This document shows, piece by piece, positions 44,584 through 57,540 of a DNA stretch of 64,000 nt; within the stretch, counting starts at the first letter, position 1; every line of letters starts with the position of its first letter. The notes beneath the pieces are model-generated. The model was not told the DNA's origin, ran no database searches, and saw only the letters and a list, made by a program, of their open reading frames with translations. The DNA comes from Erigeron canadensis. Taxonomy: Eukaryota > Streptophyta > Magnoliopsida > Asterales > Asteraceae. The position numbers and the translations under genes are program-made. The stretch spans positions 2,046,001-2,110,000 of the forward strand of contig NC_057764.1 in NCBI RefSeq assembly GCF_010389155.1, written 5' to 3'.

Positions 44584-47500
44584 CTAATTAACATATGGAG
44601 AGAATAAGATTATTATTTTAACATCTCCCTTAATCTTATTCTCAAACAAATCAACCAACCCTAATTCAGAGCAAAAGAAACTGTGAGTATATTTATCAAG
44701 ACCTTTAGTAAAAATGTCAGCCACTTGGTTTTCAGACTCAATTTTCTTGGTTTGAATAACACCAGCCATTTGCTTTTCTCTAACAAAATGAAGGTCTATT
44801 TCCAAATGCTTAGTTCTCTCATGAAAAACAGGATTTACAGCTATTTTAATAGCAGATTTATTGTCACGGAACACATTAATATGGAAGTACATTATCAACA
44901 TGTAAATCCTTCAAAAATTTTAACACCCAAATAATCTCACATGTTACAGCAGCCATAACTCTATATTCAGATTCAGTAGAAGACTTAGACACAGTGTTCT
45001 GTTTTTTACTTTTCCAAGAAACAAGAGCACCACAAAAATATAATCAATATCCAGTGACTGATCTTCTATTAACCATACACTTAGCCCAGTCTGCATCAAC
45101 AAATGCTTCTAAACCAATCTTACCATTTCTGGGAATGAACACACCTTTACCTGGATTCCCTTTAAGATATCTCAATATCCTTAAGGAAAGTTTCAAATGA
45201 GAAGCTAAATGTTTGTGCATAAATTGACTTAAACAATGCACAGTGTAAGATATGTCTGGTCTAGTGTGTGTAAGATAAATAGGCTTACCTATAAGTTTTT
45301 GATATTCAGAAATATTAGCCAAAACAGGATCACTGGCAGTTTTAAAAGTTGTTATGCTAGCATTAGGATCAAGAGGAGTATTCATAGGTTTACTTGCAAC
45401 TAAACCATAATCAGAAAGTAAGTCAAGACAATATTTCCTTTGATTCAAACAAAGTCCATTTTCAATTTCAATAACCTCAATTCCCAAAAAATGTTTCAAC
45501 TTTCCAAGATCTTTGAATTGAAATTTGGTTTGAAAATACCCTTTAAAATTTTCAATCTCTTGACAATTATTACCAGTAACAATAATATCATCAACATAAA
45601 CTAAAACTGCTAAAAACAAGTCTACATTAGATTTAATAATTAACGAATAATCACTAACACTTTGCACAAAGCCATTTTCACACAAAGCAGTTGTCAATTT
45701 GGCATTCCATTGCCTTGGTGCTTGTTTTAAACCATAAAATGACTTATTCAATTTACACACCCTTTTATCACTAGAATTAAAAAAACCTTCGGGAAGTTTC
45801 ATATAGACAGTTTCTTCTAAGTCACCATATAAGAATGCATTATTAATATCAAGTTGATATAAAGGCCAACCTTTTTTAACAACTAAAGTAATAAGACACC
45901 TTATTGTTACAATTTTTACCAAAGGTGAAAAAGTCTCATCAAAATCCACACCTTCCTTTTGGTTATACCTTTTATCTACTAATCTTGCTTTGTATCTCTC
46001 TATTTCACCATTTGATTTATACTTAAATTTATATACCCACTTACATCCTATAGGTTCTCTCCCTTTAGGTAACTCCACAATATCCCAAGTTTTATTTCTA
46101 TATAATGCTTCCATTTCTTTATTCATAGCCTCAATCCAATAACTAGTTTTAGAAGCTTGAAAATAAGTTTGAGGTTCAACACTCTTGTTTAATTCAGACA
46201 CAAAGCTTAAACATTCAGAATCAAGACTAGCATAACACACTTAATGTTCAAGACCATACTTCACATTACTTTGCATAACATAATCATTGTAATGTCTAGG
46301 CATATGTGTGTCTCTATTTGACCTTCTCAAACCTTGATCATTTGTGTTAAAATTTTCTTGAAAAATAGGAACATCAATCTCATTTTGATCAATTTCATGC
46401 ATATATATCATTATCACCCTCAGAATTATTATGTTGTTCATCATGTGTTGTTGTATCTAACTCATCAGTAATGTTCTCATGAACACTGCCAGGATGAGTT
46501 AGATTACTGCCATCACCATCAGAATTATTATTCTCCTCCTTCTCATCATCATTGGGCTCACTAGGATCATCAAGATCAAAGAAATTTAAATGATTTGTGT
46601 TATCTTTAGAAACATTTTTAGTCAAATTTAGTTTTTCTTTTAATGGAAAATTTTCTTCAAAAAATTTTACGTCTCTGGAAAAAAAATGTTATTATTTTCT
46701 AAACACATGAGTTTATAACCTTTCTTTGAACTTGAATAACCTAGTTATATGCATTTAGATGATCTACTTAAGAATTTATCACTCAAATTAAGATTTTTTG
46801 AAAAACAGAGACATCAAAATGATCTAAGATGAGAAAGAGAAGGAGTATGTCCAAAAATCAACTCAAAAGGAGACTTCCCTAAAAGCATAGAGGAGGGCAA
46901 TCTATTGATCAAATAAGTTGCAGTTAGCACACATTCAGTCCATAAATTAAGGGGAATTCCCCCTTGAAACATTAAAGATCTAGCAACATTAAGAAGATGT
47001 CTATGTTTCCTTTCTACAATCCCATTTTGTTGTGGACTATGAACACAAGAAGTCTGATGAACAATCCCATTTGTTTCAACAAATTTAGTAAAAGCATGAT
47101 TTATAAATTCAGTACCATTATCACTTCTCAAAGTCTTAATGGTTTTATGAAACAGATTTTTTAACAAGTTATAAAAAACTACAACATTTTCAAGAACTTC
47201 ATCCTTTCCTTCTAATAAATAAACTCAAACAGCCCTTGAATAATCATCAACAATAGTTAAGAAGTATCTAAAACCTCCTCTACTAGTAACTCTATAAGGA
47301 CCCCACACATCTAAATGAACAAGTTGACCTAATTCAACAGTTTTATGATCACTTAAGGGAAAGGGATCCCTAGTCTGTTTAGCTTTGTAACAAATATCAC
47401 ACACTTTCAAATTATCATGTTTAAATTGCAAAACAAGATGTAATTTTTGTAAAACAACATCTCCTGGATGTCTAAATCTGTTATGCCACACATTTTTAAT

Positions 47501-48037
47501 TACATTACATGCATAGCCATATTGATTACCTTTGTTATCATTCTTAATGTAATACAATCCATTAGACTGCCTACCAGTCCCCAAAATCATCTTTGCATTC
47601 AAGGCCTGATGCATCACATAACACTTAACATCATCAAACAAGACAAGCATTTTACTATCTCTAGCCACTTTATGCACAGACAACAAACTTACGCAATATT
47701 CAGGAACAACAAGCACATCATATATTGTCAAAAAACTTGTCATTTTTAGATTACCAATCTTCTGTATATATGCAACTGTCCCATTAGGATAGCCTACCTT
47801 AATTCTTAACCTTGAAACATCAACCACATCAGTCATATTTTTATCTGAAAAAGTTATATGATGATTTGCTCCTGAATCAACAATCCACTCAAGAATAGAC
47901 TTAATAAGTGCACTTTTATTTGCACAAAAGAACTTGTCAAAATTATCATTAAAAACTTTGTTGTGGTTCATAAACACACCTGCCATATTTGAATTAGCAC
48001 TTCCATCTTGCAGAGTATTTTCCTTAACAAGATTCAC
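44584..48037 (-). pseudogene. Copia pol (protease, integrase, RT, RNase H) with stops and frameshifts
   Basis: 48037-47225 holds the aspartic protease motif WIVDSGANHH and the integrase start (HLDVWGPY). It ends at an in-frame stop just after DYSRAV. 47167-46814 continues integrase (LRSDNGTEF and NGIVERKHRHLL), and its frame breaks near 46814. 46625-46241 is a diverged hinge. 46240-45044 is reverse transcriptase with NNAFLYGDLEETVYM and YVDDIIVTG, stopping after RRSVTGY. 44901-44584 holds the RNase H end (DNKSAIKIA). Several independent lesions make this a dead copy. Confidence 0.9.
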
Positions 48038-48133
48038 AAATTTAGCAAGTTGATCATCAGTAAAACTAACAGAAGAGGAGTCATTTCCTTGAGAGGTGGT
48101 AAAACTGTTATTAGAACTTTTCTTTTGAAAATC

Positions 48134-49122
48134 TTAAGAATTAAAATTTCTCTTTTTTCCAAAATCAATAGGATATCCTATGATTTTAAAACATCTTTCT
48201 TTAGTGTGCCCATTAAAACCACAATGTTCACAAATAACAGTAGACTGACTTTGATTTCTTTGAAAATTCTGATTATTACCATATTTAAAATTCCTTTGAA
48301 CATTGTTATTTCCATTACTGAACCTTGAATTAAAATCCATGTTAACAACTCTAGAAGTAAAAGCAGAAGACTGAGATTTTTGAACTGGACCATTTGAAAC
48401 AATTCCTCTATGTGATTCTTCTATAGAAATTAAAGAATAAGCAATTTTAACATCTGGCAAGGGATCTTTGGTTAAATTATTATTCCTAATAGGCATATAA
48501 ACATCATCAAGACCCATTAAGAATTGCATCAATTTCAATAACTGACTATGCTTAGAAAAATCTGCAGCAGCATGACAAGTACATCTAGGCAACTGAACAA
48601 GAGCATCAAACTGTTTCCACAATGCATTCAATTTATGATAATAATCAGCAATAGGCATACCATTCTGACACATAGAATTAATTTATGATGAAGATTAAAT
48701 GTGACAGAACCATTAACTTTATCATAAGTTTCTTTAAGTTCTTTCCAGATTAAAGATGCTTTTCTAGAAAATATTTGACCTAGATACAATTCTTCAGCAA
48801 TAGAATTAAGAATCCATGAAACCACCACAACATTACATCTATCCCATTGTCTTCCTAAAACTTCATCAGTATTAGATCTCCTACAAGTACCATCTATGAA
48901 ACCAATTTTATTTTTAGCCTCTAAAGCAAGAATCATAGCACAACTCCAAACCTTATAATTCTTAGTTTCTTTTAACTTTATAGACACAATAAACAATGTA
49001 CTAGAATCATTAGGATGAAGATGCAAAGGACTATCAAGATCAAGCTTACTTATCAAAATAACATTATTATCACTTACATCAGAACCAGAATCATAACCAA
49101 AATTCACATTATCATCATCCAT
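48134..49122 (-). pseudogene. Copia gag, frame-broken
   Basis: The likely start is ATG 49122 (MDDDNVNFGYDSGSD). The capsid-like part has NYKVWSCAMILALEAKNKIG. The frame breaks around 48670, and the rest runs in another frame (MPIADYYHKLNALWKQFDAL). It ends with a CCHC zinc knuckle, CEHCGFNGHTKERC, matching C-X2-C-X4-H-X4-C. Gag packages the element RNA; this copy cannot make a full-length product. Confidence 0.85.
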
Positions 49123-49760
49123 TGTAAACAAACAGTTAATCTCAAATAACAGTAGCAATCAAGTAGTTAATCTCAATTAACCACTTTCAACAAGATATAA
49201 TAATAAAAAAAAACTTTAAAAATATATATATATATATATATATTGAAAAATAATCTTATCTTCCAAACAATGCCAGGGTGCAGATTCTTTGCCTCTGACG
49301 GAGATAGGTCAAGTTTAGCAAAGCTGGTTTAATGAGAATAAGATGAAATAAAAACTTTTAAACAAACAAGGAAATAAGAGTAAGGGAAGAAAAGGCAAAC
49401 AGTACTATCGGATGAACAAGGAGATGGAACCCTACTAATTTATTGATTCACTTAGTCAATAAAATTAGCAGGATCTGAATTAATCTGCAGCGGAAACAAC
49501 AAGAGGATTAGGTTTATCTGATTCACTTAGTGAAATAAAACTAAATCAATTCTTCAAACTCTAACCCTAATTTTTGTAAAAAAATTAGAGTTTCTTCAAT
49601 TAAGTAGATCGAATAAACCAAACGGTGATCAAAGGATCATACGCCGTTCAGAAAAAAACGATCTAATCGCAAAAGCCCTATATCCGACGAAACCCTAGAT
49701 CGATAGAACAAATTTCCTCTCACAAATTATTATTGTAATAGATTTAGATTTGATTAACCT

Positions 49761-49773
49761 GGCTCTGATACCA
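49761..49773 (-). other. Copia primer binding site
   Basis: The minus strand reads TGGTATCAGAGCC immediately after the 5' LTR, the usual complement to the 3' end of plant initiator tRNA-Met. Confidence 0.9.
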
Positions 49774-50480
49774 TGCACAAAAAACTGAATCTAAATTTCT
49801 AAACAATATTCTCTCAAAAATATACAACTTGACCTAATTTCAATTAGATCAAATAAACCATAACCAGAAACATAAATCTATACCTGCTAATCAAGTATAG
49901 ATCAATCAACTATATTGTTGATTGTTCTATTACAATGAAGAACACAAAAACGAATTATTATTACAGATTTTCTAATGAATAAACTGAAAGAGAAATATAT
50001 GAATATAGATATATATCTTGTGTGTATATAATCGTATGAAACCCTAAAGGGGTTGAATATGAGTATTTATACACAGCAACAATAGCAATCACCAGCTTCA
50101 GTCCTCCTTCTTTCCTTATGAACATAATTAGTCCTTCCAGATACAACATGTATCTTTGTCCAGTTTTAGTCCTTTAACAAGTTCCTTTTCTTCATCTTTA
50201 ATCCAAACTTGAATCCTGCACACTAATCATATACTAAATCATCTAATTAACATATAATGAGAATAAGATTATTATTTTAACAATATTGTTAACTGGTTAT
50301 AAATAAATCCTGCAACTCTTTGATTATATGTGGCATAATGGGTATTTCGCTGACCGTTTTAAATAAGTTTAGCCATTGCATTAGTTTGAAAGAAATATTC
50401 ATGTTTTAAAGTGAAACACGTCTTTAAGAAAACTACCTTAAAAGATGATTAAATGATTATGAAAACACTCGCACCACATT

Positions 50481-50718
50481 AGGGGTGTTTGGTTTTGCGA
50501 TTTCAAAACAAAATCTACGTTTTCAAAATTGATTATGCGTTTTCAAAACTGTATTTTGAAAAAGCATGTATTTGAAAAAACATGTAGGTACATGCTTCTC
50601 CAAATCTGTGTTTTCATAGCCAATAATCATTTTTTTATACAAATACTTTTTTAGATTATTTGCGTTTTACAGACATAATAATCAGATAATCACTTTATAA
50701 CGCAATCCAAACCCCCTC
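50481..50718. repeat. MITE with GGGTGTTTGG ends
   Basis: The ends TTAGGGGTGTTTGGTTTTGCG and CGCAATCCAAACCCCCTCTAA are inverted and abut TTA/TAA. The interior contains paired GCGTTTTCAAAAC and CATGTAGGTACATG blocks. Related to 38819-39019. Confidence 0.65.
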
Positions 50719-51922
50719 TAAGTTGTCATCGATAACCTCACTATTTTTTTAAAAGCAAATTACGTCCAGTGTCATTATATCTTTATTTACTCAACTCTAA
50801 TATATAATAAAAGAAACTTATTGTTGGAAAAAACTCTATTTCGAAAACAATTTTGGTCACATCAAAATTCGAACGCAAAACGTTAAAGTCTCAAATTCCT
50901 CCAAAATTGTCATTAATAACTCCAACTTACTTTAGACTTTTACAGAATAATAATATTAACTAATTATGCTTATTTGCAGAAGTTATATAAAGGATTTTAG
51001 TTTTAATACCAATTGAGTAGTTTAATTATACATCTTCAACGTAGTTGGAATATTCATTGCAAATCCATGTGCTAGACAAAGAACTCTTTACGGGCTATTA
51101 CCATGGAATAATTAAAAATTTAACCCTTCAAGTGTGACTTAGCAACTCGATCGTTTATGTACCCTTTAAAGTTTAAAACATCAAAGCATGTTGATTTTCA
51201 AGTTTGTACAACTTCTGTTTACTTTAACTGTTTAGTATGTAAACAGAAAGTAAATAAGAGCACATAAAGTAATAAATAATTAAGTAATTGTATGATGCAA
51301 TGTGAAAAAGATTTGCAATGTTGAAATTAGCTGAACTTACTTAAACACAATATTTAACTTATCACTAGGTTAACTAGAGATGAGATCTGGACACACACAT
51401 ATTTAAATCTGTTTCACAAATACAACTTCTCTAAAAGCAAGAACAAATCACTACACGTAGTAGTTATGTACTAACGAGAAGAATTACAAGTGTTGTTTTT
51501 TGCAGGGGAGTACGAAGTTTAAGTCAACAATCTTCAAGATATAGCTGTTGATGTGAAGGTGGTTGCCAACATTCTATTGGTGAAGATAACTCTGTAATCG
51601 ATACTTCTGAAAAGTCTTATTGTTTGTTTCTCATTTTGGGTGTAAAAAAAATATTGTAAGGACTTACACATATTTGACTTTTTTTCTCAAAGAGGATAAA
51701 GTAGGTCACATGACCTATAACATGTGAGTCATGTGACCCTTTGAAAACAATTTATCTCTTTCACTTTTCCACCATATCCGACTTACAAAATGGAAGATGA
51801 GTAATCAAATTTATCTTCGACTCATATTGAATGGGTTAATTGATGACTCGCGAAGGACTTACATGAGTGACAAGTCATCTCAACGAATCTTTGTCCTAAC
51901 AAAAGTACATTTATTTATACTA
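50719..51922. other. Intergenic DNA, no gene seen
   Basis: AT-rich. No ORF with recognisable similarity and no clear repeat boundary. Confidence 0.5.
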
Positions 51923-52190
51923 TATTATAAAAAGAATAACCCTTTTTATTTTTGATAATGTTGAAAATATGTAATATTTTCACTTAACACCCCTTAAAAT
52001 ACTTTCATATACACTATCCTCTTAACATTAATGATTAAATTACACTGTCAGTCCTTTATTATTTAAAATATGTCTATTAACCTTTTACATCAATTATATA
52101 CACAACTAACCGCCGCTCCACCACCAATAGTCGTCCAACCATCACACCGTCGTCGCCACGGCCACCACCGCATAGTGCAGGTACCGTGCT
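51923..52190 (+). mobile_element. Short non-autonomous Helitron-like element
   Basis: Begins near ACTATATTATAAAAAGAATA and contains TAATGATTAAATTACACTGT and CGCCGCTCCACCACCAATAG. Ends CCGCATAGTGCAGGTACCGT followed by GCTAG and T. Shares block order with the tandem pair at 42580-43105. No target duplication. Confidence 0.6.
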
Positions 52191-52289
52191 AGTTTATTTT
52201 AAACTAGATAGGTTAAATTGATTTCCCCCTTATAAGAAGAGAAAATAACACGAGTAATTATTTTAAGAGATTATATTAATTTAGCCAAG

Positions 52290-52870
52290 CTTTTTAGGAT
52301 TTTCATAAATTAGCCACCAAAATTGTAATAATAAAAGACAAAATCATAGTACGATTTTGCAAAATCTCTATTAGATTTTCAAATCGCAGAGTGATTTTGC
52401 CAAATTGCAAAAAAAAATTTCTCATTACGATTTTTTTTGTTTTTATTGCAATTCTATCCATAAATAGGTCAAAATTTTGTAGGATTTTCTGAACATGTAA
52501 GTACTTGAAGATGCAAAAAGTAACCAAAACATCATCTTCAATTTTATGTAAATAAATAATCAGCATACCTTTAATTTGGAGTAAGTTCATCCAACTTTAA
52601 AAATTGGGAGAGTAATTGGAATATATTCAAATAATTTTGTTACTTGAAGATGATGTCCTGGTTACCATTTGTGCCTTAAAGTATTTGCGTGTTCAGAAAA
52701 TCCCATAAAAAATCTTATATTTTTATGGATAGATATCGTAATAAAAAAACACAAATCGCAATGAAAAAAAATTAAAATTACAAATTTTGAAAATAAAGAT
52801 TTTAGAAAATCGCATTGCAATTTTGTTTGTTTATTGTGATTCTGGAAGTTATTTTATAAATATCCAAAAA
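52290..52870. repeat. Foldback element, about 580 bp
   Basis: Arms of about 240 bp face each other. GATTTTCTGAACATGTAAGTA near 52492 mirrors TTTGCGTGTTCAGAAAATC near 52684, ACATCATCTTCAA near 52529 mirrors TTGAAGATGATGT near 52645, and outer blocks carry mirrored AAAATCGCA/TGCGATTTT. Arms are diverged, with a loop of about 90 bp. Confidence 0.75.
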
Positions 52871-55800
52871 CACTTAGCTAAACTAGTATAATTTTATATT
52901 ATATTAGCTACTCATATTATTTTCACTTATAAAAACCAATAATTGCTAGCTACCATAGAGGCAGCAAAACAAATAGTGTTTCAGAAGCAAATGTCAATGA
53001 GCTCTTAGTCTAATGGTTTAAGAGAAAATAATAAATTTTACTTATTTAAAGGTCTCAACTTTAACTAAATTTAAACATTGATGTTTAATTATTAACCTGA
53101 AAAAAACTAACTACTAACAACAATATTTGCCTTACAAAAAATTTTAAAATAAAAAAACTTATGATTTTTATTGTTGTATTTTCTAGTGACAAATTTATGA
53201 CGTTGTAATTGTGTGTTCATATTTGAAGTATTGAACAAATTTTATCGGGTGGGGAGATCCCCTAGATCGAAATTAATTTGAGAGGTCAAGTTAAAAGAAT
53301 TATAACCCTTTAGATAAAAATCAAAAATCAAAATAAAATGTTAACTTTTTAGTCTTGACCTTTGATTTTAATTCAAAGATAAGAATTTCCCTAACTTAAC
53401 TCAAATTAGAATTTTGAGAGAATCCTCATATAATTTCATCCATCTATAGTTCTATACGGACGTTTGCTTAAATGCATTGGTTTTATTTGACCAACTTCTG
53501 TTTGTGACTCAAATGAATTCAAAACCAAACAGAATCTATTACTCTTGGATTGGTTCGGTTATTATGACTAAATTTCTTAGTTAACACCATAGTGTTATGT
53601 ATCGAGACTCAAACCAAGTAAAAACGGTATAATTTAACATATATATGAAATATTTTTTACAAAAAAGTATTTATTTAAAAACCTAATGACTTATTAACAA
53701 ATATTAGAAGAGTCCTAATTGTTATCAAAAAATATAAAAACAATCCTCATTGTTATCATATTATCATAAAACAAGTGATTGAAAATAAACATATGCGTGT
53801 TATGAACGCGCATCATGATTAAATACATATACTTGAATGTCAAGTTCGGGATCACAAATATGTTTATATTTCAATTCTTAATTATTTTTTCTAATAATAT
53901 CACATTATGAGTACATCTGTTTCAAAATATATTATAATAGAGAAATTATTATATATAGCATGTGCCTTTTGAAATGACTATGGCAAACAATTCCATCAAT
54001 ATGTCTAGGCTAATAATGACAGTGAGAAACCTATGATTATTGTACTACAACTTGCAAAATATAACACTTAAAACCGTGCTTTTTTAAAATTGTAAGCTTT
54101 TGTGACTTAAATGTATGAAAATCTAATATTGTTAATATCGTAAATCCTGTGTCCAATGTTGGACACGAGTCTAAAATCTAGTTATGACTAAATTTCTTAG
54201 TTAACACCATAGTGTTATGTATCGAGACCCAAACCAAGTAAAAACGGTATTAGATGTTATTTATTTATTTTTTTCCTTATTTAACACCTTGGCGCTATCA
54301 TTTAAATTCATAGGATTAACATTATTCGAAAGATAGAGATTTTCGAAAAAGAAAATTAGGGATTCTATTAAAATTGACTAATTAACACATCAAAAAAAAG
54401 TATCGTACCATGACACGAACTAATGATGTTACCATGTACAAAATTATTATAATATATACCAAGTAAGTCGTTACAACTTACGATTTATACATTATTAATT
54501 TGCAATAACTCGAATAGTTTATGTAGCTGGAATATTCATTCCGTATACAAGTAGTACACAAAGAATCTAATCACTTAATGACGAAAATAACCCTCAATTA
54601 GTCAAATCTTGTTGGCCTTTAACCTTTCAATTGTGAATTAGAAACTCGGTGTATATTGGATTAACAAAGTGTAACTTGAAATCTCAAGCTTTGATAAATA
54701 AATAAATAAAGTGGGTACATAATTAAATGGAGTATTATTGTTTAATACAACTGTAGTTTTAAAAAAATAATATTAACGTTTTAACATTTAGGAAAAGTGT
54801 TTTTATGATAAATAACTTTTGATTTTCCATGTTTGAGTTTGTGTTTTTCAGCTCAATATGGTCTAGTTAGTATGAGTGTGTATGACACTGTGATATGAAA
54901 TGCTATTTTTAATCGTGACACCATATTCGCTTTAACTCTTTATGCAAATATGCAATATCAAAATGTTGAACATTTTACAACAAATTTGGCATAACACCAA
55001 ATATTAAACCAGATTTTAATACGGAGTACTTTTTATCTTGATAATCTTTAAGCAATATTTTGCTTAAAATAACTTTTGGAATACCAAACACTCAGGGCTG
55101 GCTTTTAGGTGGTTCATGTGGTGCTAGAGAGTCAGACCCACTTTTTTATGGGGCCCATAGTTTTTTATAAATGTTTATATATATATATATATTTTCTACA
55201 TTTGTTAGTACGAAAGCTATGAAATTATTGTCTAAATTAATATGTGGGCTAATGTAAACTATGGAATGAAATAAAAAGCCCATTGACCACTTTTAACATT
55301 AGTACATGATAACCTGACATCCTATTTCAAATTACTAGCGATTGAACAATTCATATTATATGTATAAAATATTTTATATAAATTCAATTGATATAAAATA
55401 TTAATATAAACTATGTTATTTTTTTCGTCGTACTTAGATTTGCTCGTTGAAGACGTTTATCGTCATAATGCTATGCTATTATATTTTATTATTGATTCGC
55501 TATATTAGAGGTCCGCTTTTAATTTTTGAGCCAGACCTCGAAAATTTTTTATATCCTCGAAGACGACACTGTAAACATTGTATTACCATTTGATACATGC
55601 ATTAAAGTAGACTTCCCTTTTAGTTACGTTTTTGACCGCCACATAAAAAGACTAACCAATTTTTTCTTCGTAAGTTAATTATAATATTGATCGACAATTT
55701 TTAAAAGTTGTCAGGTCATCTCCAATGAGAGATGTGCCGTGAAGTGTTCCCAATTTCCCATGAAACATACTCAACCTAGTGTGATTGTGTTGGGGTTCCG

Positions 55801-55997
55801 ACGTGTTCACCCAGTTTGCTCTTAATCATGGTGTAAAGTCCGGTAAGAACTAGTTTTTTTTTTACGAGTAATTAATATACGTGACATACTTTGTTGGATT
55901 GAATATAAAGTGGTTGAATTTGCTATTTACCAAGTAGTCATGCACTAGTACATGAAAAATGATAATCGTATTATACTTTTTTTTTTTTTTTTTTTAT
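52871..55997. other. Intergenic AT-rich DNA with small repeats
   Basis: A 70-bp phrase beginning TTATGACTAAATTTCTTAGT at 53560 recurs at 54182 (direct repeat about 620 bp apart). 53230-53440 resembles the MITE-like AT-rich repeat at 56450. 52995-53095 has a weak SINE-like head. No gene recognised. Confidence 0.45.
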
Positions 55998-56334
55998 CTA
56001 TACTTCTTTATAAAAATTATTTACCCTTACAAATAGAAAAGTGTTACTCAAATGTTACACACGAAAGTATTAAATTGCCTTTAATAAACACCTATTATTG
56101 AAAGAGTTTTTATAAATTACCAAATTTGCCATTTATGAATTCATTTACCCTAAACCCTTATTTTAATAATTAACACTTTAAGCTCTTATTCTTTTGAATA
56201 TTTCACTATCACCTTTATATCAACCTACACCACTTGACACCGTCACCACCACCACCACCACCACCAATAATACCGTCGCCACTAGACTGTCGTTCCCGCC
56301 ATCGCTGCCGCATTATGCGGGTACCATACTCGTT
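55998..56334 (+). mobile_element. Non-autonomous Helitron-like element
   Basis: Starts near ATCTATACTTCTTTATAAAA. The 3' part has a (CAC)n stretch and the end GCTGCCGCATTATGCGGGTA then CCATACTCG before T. The GCATTATGC stem and layout match the other copies. Confidence 0.55.
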
Positions 56335-56946
56335 CATCTATTATTATTATGCATTGCATATTTTTACTGTATGTTATATGAGTTGTACAGTGTGGTACAT
56401 TAATAATAATAAATGGTACAAATATGGGCTCCCCTAGCAACTGAGTGTATAGTTGAAAGGATCTAAATTATTGGATTATAATCAATGATTAAGATTCAGT
56501 TATCAATTTTAAATCTTAACCTTTAATTTTAATCTAAGGGTTAAAATCTTTTCAACTTTACCACTCTAAGTTAAAATAACTTGACGAGATATCTACCCTA
56601 GAAAATTCAGTTAAAATCTCTGGGTTCGTTCGCCTTCGAGGGACGAGACCACACCATTGGGTGTGACTAGTCCCTGGTTCGTATGGTTCACTCGTCCGCA
56701 ACATTTGTTCTTAGAGGGACAAGTAGAAGCGGAGCGTATTTGTTTTTTTTTAAACCCAAAAAGTTGGCAAAACATGCCTCTGTAACGGCTGTTTTGACCA
56801 AATCTAGTTCAACAACTTGACACTTTTAGTCCTTTAACGACTAGTTTTGAAAATGCCTATATATACACCTCTATAAGCACTAGAACACACCACACTTTCA
56901 TTATTTAGATATATTAACACATACCAATCCATTTTAAGCACAAATC
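56335..56946. other. Intergenic DNA upstream of the SANT-type pseudogene
   Basis: 56450-56600 is a degenerate AT-rich inverted repeat (GGTTAAGATT/AATCTTAACC-like). A TATATATAC stretch at about 56859 could be the old promoter of the pseudogene that follows. Confidence 0.4.
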
Positions 56947-57540
56947 ATGTCAAACTTCAACAACCTAAGAGCCGACGACTTCTTCTTTAACAATGTGAAT
57001 CAATCGTTACCTAAACAACCACCACCCCAACCGTTTTCAACAACCAGATCAACACTCCTTTCCTACACCACCATCTAACCCCACAACCGAATCTGCTCCT
57101 ACATCCGAATCTGCTCCCACGCCCCAATCCATTCCTGAAACACAAGCAAAGGGTCGAAAGGTCAAAACCATGGCCACATGCACCAAGAAAGACAAACAAC
57201 CCTAAGAACCTGCTGCAAACTCGTCACATTGGACCAAGTTTGAGATGAAAGTTCTCACAGAGTGTTGGGTTGATGCTTTAGAGGATCCAATACATGGAAA
57301 AGACTAAACGGGTGATTCTTTTTGGGGGAGATTCATAGATAGATAGAATGCAAGATTCCCCAACAACCAAAGAAGAGCTAATCAGATTAGTAGCAAGTGG
57401 AGAAAGATCAAAACAAATGTTTCAAGGTTCAATGCAATTTGGAAAGACTATGATGATCATCGGTGCAGTGGTGAGAACGATGCCCAAGTCATGGAGGAAG
57501 CGCGTTCAGCGTACTTTAGTTAAACCAAAACTTAAAGGAT
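56947..57540 (+). pseudogene. Myb/SANT-like domain gene (GST T3-like/NAM-associated family), pseudogene
   Basis: After ATG 56947 the frame opens MSNFNNLRADDFF and shifts once near 57040. It then reads through a Pro/Thr/Ser-rich segment (ESAPTSESAPTPQS) into a trihelix/SANT-like domain: SSHWTKFEMKVLTECWVDAL, then RFPNNQRRANQISSKWRKI and NAIWKDYDD. This domain type is common in plants in proteins labelled glutathione S-transferase T3-like, which derive from PIF/Harbinger-associated Myb-like factors. In the domain frame stops occur at 57203, 57305, 57344 and 57521. Each is explained by a single C-to-T or G-to-A change in a Gln or Trp codon. No functional product is expected. Confidence 0.8.

Larger units (their letters stand above)
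44119..50282 (-). mobile_element. Complete but inactivated Ty1/Copia retrotransposon
   Basis: The 6,164-bp element is flanked by identical ATATT at 44114-44118 and 50283-50287. The 5' LTR is 49774-50282 (509 bp) and the 3' LTR 44119-44623 (505 bp). They begin TGTTAAAATAATAATC and end CAGTTTTTTGTGCA/TTCA on the minus strand. They differ at about twenty places by eye, so the insertion is not recent. The primer site TGGTATCAGAGCC (complement of 49761-49773) directly follows the 5' LTR. A purine tract AAGGGAGA (complement of 44624-44631) precedes the 3' LTR. Internal domain order gag-protease-integrase-RT-RNase H is Copia-type. Confidence 0.95.
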
